From NCBI RefSeq assembly GCF_001591445.1, contig NZ_BCUX01000003.1, positions 62,001 to 126,000 on the forward strand: 64,000 nt of DNA. The letters are read 5' to 3'. The translations under genes were made by a program, and so were the position numbers. Of the stretch, positions 57,437-64,000 are shown one piece after another. Each line of letters begins with the position of its first letter. Positions within the stretch are counted from its first letter, which is position 1. The notes under the pieces were generated by a model, which was given only the letters and a program-made list of their open reading frames with translations, was not told the DNA's origin and did not search any database. Origin of the DNA: Neobacillus drentensis NBRC 102427. GTDB lineage: Bacteria; Bacillota; Bacilli; Bacillales; Cytobacillaceae.

Positions 57437-58471
57437 TCAACCATTGCTTGTATTGCTGACCTTTTCTCTAGATAAAGCCTTTTTAAACTGTTCAATTAAA
57501 ATAGGAACAATTTCAAAGGCATCACCAACAATTCCATAATGACAGTTCTGAAAAATGGGGGCTTCTTTGTCCTTATTAATAGCAATAATTAAACTGGAAT
57601 TTTTCATTCCCACAATATGTTGAATCGCACCGGAGATTCCAATTGCAAAATAAATTTTTGGCGTTACTGTCACACCGGTTTGCCCTACTTGATGGGCGTG
57701 ATCGATCCAGCCCGCTTCCACCACATCCCTGCTAGCACCAACCGCTCCTCCAAGAGTTTCCGCCAATTGGTGTATAATTTGAAATCCTTCGAAACTCCCT
57801 AATCCTTTACCGCCAGCAACAATGATATCCGCCTCATCGATTCTTACCTTCTTTACCGTTTCCTTTACAATTTCTAAGACTTTTGTACGAATATCTTCTT
57901 CCTTTAGGGATATTGATTCTTCAATTTTCTTTCCTGTTCTCCCGGACTCCGGGGTTAGCGCCTTCATCACCTTGGCACGTACTGTCGCCATTTGAGGCCG
58001 GTATTTTTTACATAAAATAGTCGCCATAATATTTCCACCAAAAGCCGGCCTGCTCGCCAATAGTAACCCCGTTTCCTCTTCAACATCCAACTCCGTCGTA
58101 TCTGCCGTCAAACCTGTCGGCAAATCGGTGGCTACTGCACTTGCCAGGTCTTTTCCTGTTGAGGTGGCACCATAAACGATAATTTCCGGTTTATATTTAT
58201 CAGAGCACTCCAATAGTGCCTTCATATAGGTTTCAGTCCGATAATGTTTAAAGATGGGTTGATCATAAACGTAGACTGTATCTGCTCCATATTCAAAAAC
58301 AGTCTTTGTTAAATGTTTAACATTTTCACCGATGAGAATACCCGCCAATTCCACTCCCCGTTTGTCTGCTAACTTTCTTCCGGCACCTAAAAGTTCTAGT
58401 GAAACGGAGGCAACCACATCATCCTTTTGTTCAATGAATACCCAAACGCCTTTATAATCTTGGAAATCCAA
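57437..58471 (-). CDS. etfA: Electron transfer flavoprotein alpha subunit
   Basis: The 344-residue subunit starts at a TTG directly after the etfB stop, with GGAGGGC about 9 nt upstream. The FAD domain is clear: DIIVAGGKGLGSFEGFQIIH, LGGAVGASRDVVEAGWIDHA, HQVGQTGVTVTPKIYFAIGI, SGAIQHIVGM and NKDKEAPIFQNCHYGIVGD. It carries electrons between flavin dehydrogenases and the quinone pool. The sequence type pairs with the anaerobe-like EtfB. No dehydrogenase or EtfQO gene is adjacent, so the partner is unknown; the acyl-CoA dehydrogenase 39 kb away is one candidate. Confidence 0.94.
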   Translation of the reverse strand: MDFQDYKGVWVFIEQKDDVVASVSLELLGAGRKLADKRGVELAGILIGENVKHLTKTVFEYGADTVYVYDQPIFKHYRTETYMKALLECSDKYKPEIIVYGATSTGKDLASAVATDLPTGLTADTTELDVEEETGLLLASRPAFGGNIMATILCKKYRPQMATVRAKVMKALTPESGRTGKKIEESISLKEEDIRTKVLEIVKETVKKVRIDEADIIVAGGKGLGSFEGFQIIHQLAETLGGAVGASRDVVEAGWIDHAHQVGQTGVTVTPKIYFAIGISGAIQHIVGMKNSSLIIAINKDKEAPIFQNCHYGIVGDAFEIVPILIEQFKKALSREKVSNTSNG

Positions 58472-59299
58472 TTACACGCCCTCCTTCGTTTCAAACAGTT
58501 CTTTCTTTCCAAGCAAAATAGAGAGCAATTGATCTACTTGTGCCTCAGGGTTGCCTTCAAAGAACGTTCCCCCAGCCGGTTTTTGCGGAGCCCATACTTT
58601 GGAGACAATCGTAGGGGATCCTTTCAAACCAAGCTGCTTTATATCTACACCTTCCAGGTCATCAACAGACCAAATAATTGGTTTATATCTGGCAGCTTTT
58701 ATCATGTTGGGAAGCGGAGAATATGGCACTTCATTGATTGTTTTTTCAACGGAAAATAAACACGGCAATGTGGACCGGACGACTTCATATCCGTCCTCCA
58801 ACTTGCGATGGACAATGGCATATCCTTCTTCTTGATTGATTTCCACAACTTTGTTTACAGAAGTCAGCGGTGGAATATCGATCCTTCTTGCTATTCCGGG
58901 TCCGACTTGCCCGGTATCTCCATCGATGGACATTTTTCCGCAAATAATCAAATCTATTGGCTTCGTTTTTGCTATTTTTTCAATCGCCTTTGTTACGGCA
59001 TAACTCGTTGCCAATGTATCTGCACCCGCAAACCGGCGGTCCGTGATTAAATAGCCCTCATCGGCGCCAATTTCAATGCACGTTTTTATCGCGTTAACCG
59101 CTGGAGGCGGCCCCATCGTTACGACTGATACAATCCCCCCGTACCTTTCCTTTAGACGAACCGCCTCTTCAACAGCATGAGTATCATACGGATTCAAGAT
59201 CGCAGGCGCAGTCCTCCGGTCCATTGTGTTTGTTTTTGGATTCATCTTAATAATTTTGGTGTCAGGCACTTGCTTGATACAGACTACAATATGCAGCAT
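58472..59299 (-). CDS. etfB: Electron transfer flavoprotein beta subunit, anaerobe/bifurcating-like type
   Basis: The 275-residue protein begins LHIVVCIKQVPDTKIIKMNP, continues ILNPYDTHAVEEAVRLKERY and DEGYLITDRRFAGADTLATS, and has IICGKMSIDGDTGQVGPGIA. This pattern is that of clostridial and bifurcating EtfB, longer than and different from the ordinary aerobic EtfB (~257 aa, LVLMKRTFDTEEKI in B. subtilis). AGGGAGGGG precedes the ATG. It is the first gene of the etfBA pair. Whether it holds a second functional FAD cannot be told from sequence alone. Confidence 0.92.
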   Translation of the reverse strand: MLHIVVCIKQVPDTKIIKMNPKTNTMDRRTAPAILNPYDTHAVEEAVRLKERYGGIVSVVTMGPPPAVNAIKTCIEIGADEGYLITDRRFAGADTLATSYAVTKAIEKIAKTKPIDLIICGKMSIDGDTGQVGPGIARRIDIPPLTSVNKVVEINQEEGYAIVHRKLEDGYEVVRSTLPCLFSVEKTINEVPYSPLPNMIKAARYKPIIWSVDDLEGVDIKQLGLKGSPTIVSKVWAPQKPAGGTFFEGNPEAQVDQLLSILLGKKELFETKEGV

Positions 59300-59536
59300 T
59301 TAACCCCTCCCTGTTTCCAGCTTAAATGCTTTTTTAAGCCGATTACTTTTACTTTATTAAACGAGATGTCCTTACATTCGAATTTTCTGATAAATATCTT
59401 CATAAATGTGTTCCCAATGAAGATAAATGCAAGAATAAAACCGCACGAGTGAAGGAATCTAAAGGGTTCCGTTTTCGGGTGCATTCTTATTAAAAGACAC
59501 AAGAATTGACATATGAATAGGCATACGTCTTTTTCT
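59300..59536. other. Intergenic region upstream of etfB
   Basis: About 240 bases containing presumed etfB promoter sequence on the minus strand; short open frames on either strand lack ribosome sites. Confidence 0.4.
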
Positions 59537-59640
59537 TTATTTATCAAGCTTTAGCTGGTCGATAAAAAGCTGCTGATTCCCGTCTCTCGGTTCAATAGGG
59601 TCCGTACTTATCGGTTGGGGGATCAGGTTAAGCACCTGAG
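59537..59640 (-). pseudogene. Possible C-terminal gene remnant
   Basis: The minus-strand frame AYLSAQVLNLIPQPISTDPI then EPRDGNQQLFIDQLKLDK and a stop reads like a real protein tail, but it begins inside a REP-like palindrome with no start codon. Possibly a gene end left where the palindrome lies; the family is not recognised. Confidence 0.3.
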
Positions 59641-59647
59641 CTGATAA

Positions 59648-59834
59648 ATAGGCGGAAAAATTCCGCTTAATTCGTAATTATTATTAAAAAAGGCTTAAAT
59701 AGACGAAGAGATTCCGCTTATTGATTCGAAAAATTCGAAAATGGGTGATTTTTCTTTGATTAAGCGGAAAACCTCCGCTTATTTACCCCGAAACGAGCTC
59801 CATTCTGCATTTAAGCGGAAAATCTCCGCTTATT
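59648..59834. repeat. Cluster of four REP-like palindromes
   Basis: Four ~20-23-bp units with consensus TAAGCGGAAAATCTCCGCTT at ~59648-59668, 59700-59722, 59760-59782 and 59811-59834. The AGCGGA..TCCGCT arms are palindromic; units 3 and 4 are nearly identical. Compensating changes keep the hairpin in others. Related degenerate units occur near 41.3-41.5 kb. Confidence 0.75.
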
Positions 59835-59987
59835 TTACTTTTGCTGGTTACTCGATTAAGGACAAGACATCTTAACTAAAAGAGAGTGGGTTTTTTCTCA
59901 AAAACCTAATAGTACCTCATTTTGGTGCATAAAGGTGAACCCTCTTACAAGTAAGGTTTTATAAAAAGGTTTTGTACTCTTAATAAA

Positions 59988-60015
59988 AAAACTCGCAATA
60001 GCTATGGCGAGTTTT
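59988..60015. terminator. Terminator of the arsenic operon
   Basis: AAAACTCGC pairs with GCGAGTTTT around a 10-nt loop; A/T runs on both sides. It lies downstream of the last small ars gene. Confidence 0.8.
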
Positions 60016-60069
60016 ACTTTTTTATATACCAATAACGATGCCAATACGGCAGTCATTTTGGCACGTATT

Positions 60070-60228
60070 TTAAGAAAAGTGCTGTTCATTTGTTGTATCA
60101 CAAGTGTTACCTTCCGAAGTGCCATATCTGGACTCCGCTTGAGTATTTTGAACCTCCTTGATTTCTACACCACAACAACCTGAAGACTGTAAATCGTTTT
60201 TACCTATTAACCTTTTTATCAAGCTCAT
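60070..60228 (-). CDS. Small Cys-containing ars-operon protein, 52 aa
   Basis: This 52-codon gene reads MSLIKRLIGKNDLQSSGCCG then VEIKEVQNTQAESRYGTSEG and ends HFS. The CCGVEI motif with a basic N-terminus is found in small proteins of some Bacillus arsenic loci as I recall, and paired cysteines suit As(III) binding or transfer. It starts 16 nt after the arsC stop and is followed by a terminator, so it is the last ars gene. The ribosome site is weak (AGGA close to the ATG), suggesting coupling. The function is inferred. Confidence 0.6.
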   Translation of the reverse strand: MSLIKRLIGKNDLQSSGCCGVEIKEVQNTQAESRYGTSEGNTCDTTNEQHFS

Positions 60229-60244
60229 TTTTCCTAGTTATTGC

Positions 60245-60667
60245 TTACTCTCCCGTTTCCGCAAAACGCTGAATACGCACTCCGATTTCATCACGGACAC
60301 GTTGGAAGAATGCCCATTTCTCTTCGTCTGTCCCTTGTGCTTTGGCTGGATCATCAAATCCCCAATGAACCCGTTTTACACTTGGTGGTGTAACTGGACA
60401 TTTATCAGCAGCGTCACCACATAAAGTGACAACTAAATCAGCATTGTTCAAATACTCTGGATCGATAATATCAGAAGTATGAGTTGAAATATCAATTCCA
60501 GCTTCTTTCATCGCTTTTACAGCATTAGGGTTTAATCCGTGAGCTTCAATACCGGCACTGCGTACTTCCCATTCGTATCCTAAATGTTTTAAAGCCCATC
60601 CCTCTGCCATTTGGCTTCTGCAAGAATTTCCTGTACATAAAAAGTAAAGTTTCTTTTTGTTTTCCAT
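60245..60667 (-). CDS. arsC: Arsenate reductase, thioredoxin-dependent
   Basis: ATG 60667 follows AAAGGTGG by about 9 nt, giving 140 aa. [20 protein letters not shown] holds the phosphatase-type P-loop C-X5-R with the nucleophile Cys11, and [20 protein letters not shown] holds the two further redox cysteines. It reduces As(V) to As(III) for export by Acr3. It is 27 bp after acr3 in arsR-acr3-arsC order. The length matches B. subtilis ArsC (139 aa). Confidence 0.96.
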   Translation of the reverse strand: MENKKKLYFLCTGNSCRSQMAEGWALKHLGYEWEVRSAGIEAHGLNPNAVKAMKEAGIDISTHTSDIIDPEYLNNADLVVTLCGDAADKCPVTPPSVKRVHWGFDDPAKAQGTDEEKWAFFQRVRDEIGVRIQRFAETGE

Positions 60668-60693
60668 GTTGAATTCCACCTTTAATATAAGAT

Positions 60694-61749
60694 TTAGGCT
60701 GCATGCTCTTTAAAATATTTCCGTTTAAACCATAGAGCCACGTTGACCAATGCAATCATGACAGGTACTTCTACCAGTGGGCCAATAACGGCTGCAAATG
60801 CAGCACCGGAATGGATTCCAAATACGCCAACAGCTACTGCAATCGCTAACTCAAAGTTATTACTTCCAGCTGTAAAAGCAAGTGTTGTTGTTACAGGGTA
60901 GTTCGCTCCAATTTTCCTTCCCATAAAAAAGGAAACAAAGAACATGATGACAAAGTAAATTAATAAAGGAATGGCTATACGTACTACATCTAATGGCAAA
61001 CTTACAATAGCGTCCCCTTTTAATGAGAACATAAGGATTATCGTAAATAGTAAAGCAATTAAGGTAATCGGACTGATTTTAGGAATAAACACTTTTTCAT
61101 ACCATTGTCTCCCTTTAGCCTTTACCAACGTAAAGCGAGTAATCATACCCGCTATAAAAGGGATTCCAAGATAGATGAAAACTGATTTAGCTACTTCTAT
61201 CATTGTTATATTTACAACTGCCCCTTGGATCCCGATCCATTCAGGGATGATGGTTACGAACACATATGCATAAACGGAGAAGAATAACATTTGGAAAATA
61301 GAATTGAATGCAACTAAACCAGCAGCGTATTCCGTATCTCCTTTTGCAAGGTCATTCCAGACGATGACCATCGCAATACAACGAGCTAAACCAATCATAA
61401 TTAAACCAACCATATACTCTGGTTTATCAGGAAGAAAGATAATGGCTAACAAAAACATTAGAATGGGTCCAATGATCCAGTTTTGTACAAGCGATAAAGC
61501 TAAGACTTTTACATCTTTAAATACACGGCCAATCTCCTCATAACGAACTTTTGCTAATGGAGGATACATCATTAAAATTAGGCCAATCGCAAGTGGAATC
61601 GATGTCGTTCCAATCTGCAGGCTGTTCATACTGTCTACAAATCCAGGAGAGATAAATCCTAATCCAATCCCTATTGCCATAGCAAGAAAAATCCAAAGCG
61701 TTAGGTAACGATCCAGAAATGATAGACGTTTCTTTTCTGTATTACTCAT
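60694..61749 (-). CDS. acr3: Arsenite efflux permease, Acr3 family
   Basis: The 351-residue, ten-helix transporter has [40 protein letters not shown] with the conserved helix-4 Cys needed for arsenite, and [20 protein letters not shown] with the helix-9 region Glu. It exports As(OH)3 using the proton gradient. It is 26 bp after arsR. It is a complete protein and the second gene of the ars operon. Confidence 0.96.
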   Translation of the reverse strand: MSNTEKKRLSFLDRYLTLWIFLAMAIGIGLGFISPGFVDSMNSLQIGTTSIPLAIGLILMMYPPLAKVRYEEIGRVFKDVKVLALSLVQNWIIGPILMFLLAIIFLPDKPEYMVGLIMIGLARCIAMVIVWNDLAKGDTEYAAGLVAFNSIFQMLFFSVYAYVFVTIIPEWIGIQGAVVNITMIEVAKSVFIYLGIPFIAGMITRFTLVKAKGRQWYEKVFIPKISPITLIALLFTIILMFSLKGDAIVSLPLDVVRIAIPLLIYFVIMFFVSFFMGRKIGANYPVTTTLAFTAGSNNFELAIAVAVGVFGIHSGAAFAAVIGPLVEVPVMIALVNVALWFKRKYFKEHAA

Positions 61750-61775
61750 GTTTTCACTCCCTATTTATAATAAAG

Positions 61776-62123
61776 CTAACATCCACATTGAAGCGTAGGA
61801 TTTGCTTTTTCAATCAATTTAATTTTATCTGTCTGTTCGGGTACATGTTCCAGGATATCTTCTATAATTCCATAAAGCTCACTTTGTTGATTTAGTGAAT
61901 AATAAATCCACTGCCCTCTTCTTTCCTCTTTAACCATACCTGCATCTTTTAATTTTCGAAGATGCTGGCTGATAGATGGCTGACTCATATCAAACACTTC
62001 AAGTATTTCACATACACAACATTCACGTTGTTTTAAAATAGCTATAATGGTCAAGCGGGTTTTATCACCTAATAATTTTAAAACGTTAGCAGCCCTCTCC
62101 AAGTCAACTTTGGACTTTAACAT
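61776..62123 (-). CDS. arsR: ArsR-family arsenite-responsive repressor
   Basis: ATG 62123 follows AGGAGGTG by 7 nt, giving 115 aa. The winged helix carries RECCVCEILEVFDMSQPSIS, with the metalloid-binding Cys triad region in the recognition helix, and QHLRKLKDAGMVKEERRGQW as recognition and wing. An extra CGC ends the protein. It represses the ars operon until As(III) binds. The upstream region holds a TAATTATTTACTTATAT element repeated about 110 bp away. Confidence 0.95.
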   Translation of the reverse strand: MLKSKVDLERAANVLKLLGDKTRLTIIAILKQRECCVCEILEVFDMSQPSISQHLRKLKDAGMVKEERRGQWIYYSLNQQSELYGIIEDILEHVPEQTDKIKLIEKANPTLQCGC

Positions 62124-62151
62124 AACGAACACCTCCTATATGTATAATCAA

Positions 62152-62279
62152 ATAATTATTTACTTATATAGAATCCATTTAATTTACATTTCTATAATTT
62201 TCTATTGTATCCAAGAAATCTATTCATGGATTTCCACAGGCTTAAATACAAATTAAAATATAACTATTTACTTATATGT
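62152..62279. promoter_or_regulatory. Repeated ArsR-type operator elements
   Basis: TAATTATTTACTTATATAG (62152-62170) and TAACTATTTACTTATATGT (~62261-62279) are near-identical. The first precedes arsR; AT-rich elements of this kind are usual for ArsR/SmtB proteins. The second may mark an old promoter of the lost gene to its right. Confidence 0.45.
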
Positions 62280-62328
62280 TAAAACAATTATCGTTTGGAT
62301 TCAAGGAGTTTCATTGTAAAGTTATTGT

Positions 62329-62490
62329 AAAAAAAAAGAACTGTAGCTATAGCTTCGATAATCATTCTCACAATGATCCCATTAAATCTTCAAGCATGCA
62401 CGGGTGCACCCCTTGAAGAAGCAATAAATCACGCAACCCTAGCCTTCTTAATTGTCCGAGAAAATGCACTTCAAAATGCCTACAACACAG
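62329..62490 (+). pseudogene. Possible gene remnant on the plus strand
   Basis: A plus-strand frame without a start codon reads VAIASIIILTMIPLNLQACT, then GAPLEEAINHATLAFLIVRE and NALQNAYNTEK to a stop. The composition is protein-like, but I recognise no family. The only in-frame ATG (62368) has no ribosome site. It follows the second ArsR-type element. I list it as a possible remnant only. Confidence 0.25.
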
Positions 62491-62497
62491 AAAAATA

Positions 62498-62535
62498 ATC
62501 CCCCATCATTCCTTGATTCGGAACAAACGGGGGAT
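62498..62535 (-). terminator. Terminator of the 64-aa gene
   Basis: ATCCCCC and GGGGGAT with inner TTCC/GGAA pairs; TTATTTTTC follows on the minus strand. Confidence 0.75.
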
Positions 62536-62559
62536 AATCACCATGTATTCTTTTTCCTC

Positions 62560-62754
62560 TTAGACATAAAATACCTCTCTTTCTTTTTCGTTTAAACTCT
62601 CTCTAACTGCCTCTTCCCACCATCGAGAGTCATCTGAATTACGATTTTCCATGAGTTTTAACCGTTCATTCGCAAGCTTTGCCTTCCTTAGTGTTTCTTC
62701 CTCTTCCATTCCACAACAGATTTGATAAATATCATCAAAGTGAGCGAGTGACAT
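62560..62754 (-). CDS. Small acidic hypothetical protein, 64 aa
   Basis: ATG 62754 is set by AAGGTGATGG upstream; an earlier ATG at 62775 has no close ribosome site. The product is charged and helical: SLAHFDDIYQICCGMEEEET, then NSDDSRWWEEAVRESLNEKE. It has a Cys pair (ICCG) and a Trp pair (RWWEEA). There is no membrane segment, and I recognise no family. It is a single-gene unit between terminators. Confidence 0.6.
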   Translation of the reverse strand: MSLAHFDDIYQICCGMEEEETLRKAKLANERLKLMENRNSDDSRWWEEAVRESLNEKEREVFYV

Positions 62755-62900
62755 TTTTCCATCACCTTCTTTCATAAGTTCATTTGAATTATTAGAAACT
62801 TTGCCCTCCCTTCTTTATGTCAATTATATGACCATTAAAGTGACAAAACCATTCTCAACTTTGTCAATATTTTGAATTTTTAAGGTCGTTTTTTTGAAAT

Positions 62901-62948
62901 AAAAAAAGGCAAAACTGCCTTATCTACAAATTAGTAAACAGTTTTGCC
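62901..62948 (-). terminator. Terminator of the GH1 gene
   Basis: GGCAAAACTG pairs perfectly with CAGTTTTGCC around a 21-nt loop, then TTTTTTTATT on the minus strand. Confidence 0.85.
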
Positions 62949-62975
62949 GAATTTAACAGTTATACTCCTGTGTTC

Positions 62976-64000
<1,025 letters not shown>

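Noticed and set aside
59648-59834. CRISPR array
   Set aside because: Repeats are short, palindromic and irregularly spaced, with no uniform spacers and no cas genes.
59898-60125. Minus-strand frame of 75 codons
   Set aside because: It crosses a strong terminator and overlaps the better-supported 52-aa Cys protein in another frame.
62329-62490. A real small membrane protein
   Set aside because: No start codon with ribosome site and no recognisable family; kept only as a possible remnant.

Overview
The window looks like chromosome from a low-GC, spore-forming Bacillaceae (Bacillus or Neobacillus-like). The evidence is strong AGGAGG-type ribosome sites, an aa3-type menaquinol oxidase, and sporulation genes: Sda, CdaS, YheC/D-type ATP-grasp, and a LysM-GH18 cortex/coat-type hydrolase. 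I see no rRNA, tRNA, CRISPR array or intact insertion sequence. Most genes are on the minus strand.

Layout. 1-1.5 kb: start of a defence operon with a Wadjet JetD-like TOPRIM protein first, running off the left edge. 1.6-4.6 kb: small genes, including an Sda-like sporulation kinase inhibitor, a phasin-like coiled coil, an RraA-fold protein and a small membrane protein. 4.6-8.4 kb: qoxABCD behind a TGTGA-N6-TCACA (Fnr-type) box. 8.7-18.5 kb: one long catabolic operon for leucine/isovalerate (acyl-CoA dehydrogenase, acyl-CoA synthetase, biotin carboxylase, biotinyl protein, HMG-CoA lyase, methylglutaconyl-CoA hydratase type, carboxyltransferase, ScoA, ScoB), with a divergent GAF/PucR-type regulator. 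20.6-26.9 kb: a DUF421 protein, decayed genes, a GPH sugar symporter, class II FBPase (glpX) and a divergent HxlR regulator.

27-42 kb is an electrophile/quinone detoxification island: azoreductase, two pirins, Ohr, WrbA, two DoxX (MhqP-like), ring-cleaving dioxygenase (MhqO-like), MhqR-like MarR regulator and an Spx paralogue. It also holds many decayed genes, several of which keep both ends but lack the middle. A diadenylate cyclase CdaS plus LysM-GH18 pair is embedded in it. At 42.1-44.4 kb lies a YceI-PAS-GGDEF-EAL fusion protein. 44.7-51.5 kb carries pgi, tal, gnd, tkt, zwf and a small stress protein gene, i.e. the oxidative plus non-oxidative pentose phosphate cycle.

52-57.3 kb: two ATP-grasp enzymes, a Mur-ligase-like enzyme and spore-type hypothetical proteins. 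57.4-59.3 kb: an EtfAB pair of the anaerobe/bifurcating-like type. 59.5-60 kb: REP-like palindromes. 60-62.1 kb: an arsenic operon (arsR, acr3, arsC and a small Cys protein). The right edge holds a truncated GH1 6-phospho-beta-glucosidase.

How the genes may work together. An ATCTCGAATTCGAGAT-like palindrome, resembling the known MhqR operator, recurs before or near the dioxygenase, doxX, mhqR, spx, a dioxygenase remnant, the YceI fusion, glpX and the pentose phosphate operon. The last two also share a second element, GGTTACATAAAGT(A/T)AC, placed right after a well-formed -10 box, and a related inverted repeat precedes the HxlR gene. I infer that quinone/electrophile stress may switch on detoxification enzymes together with an NADPH-producing cyclic pentose phosphate pathway. 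This rests on sequence motifs only.
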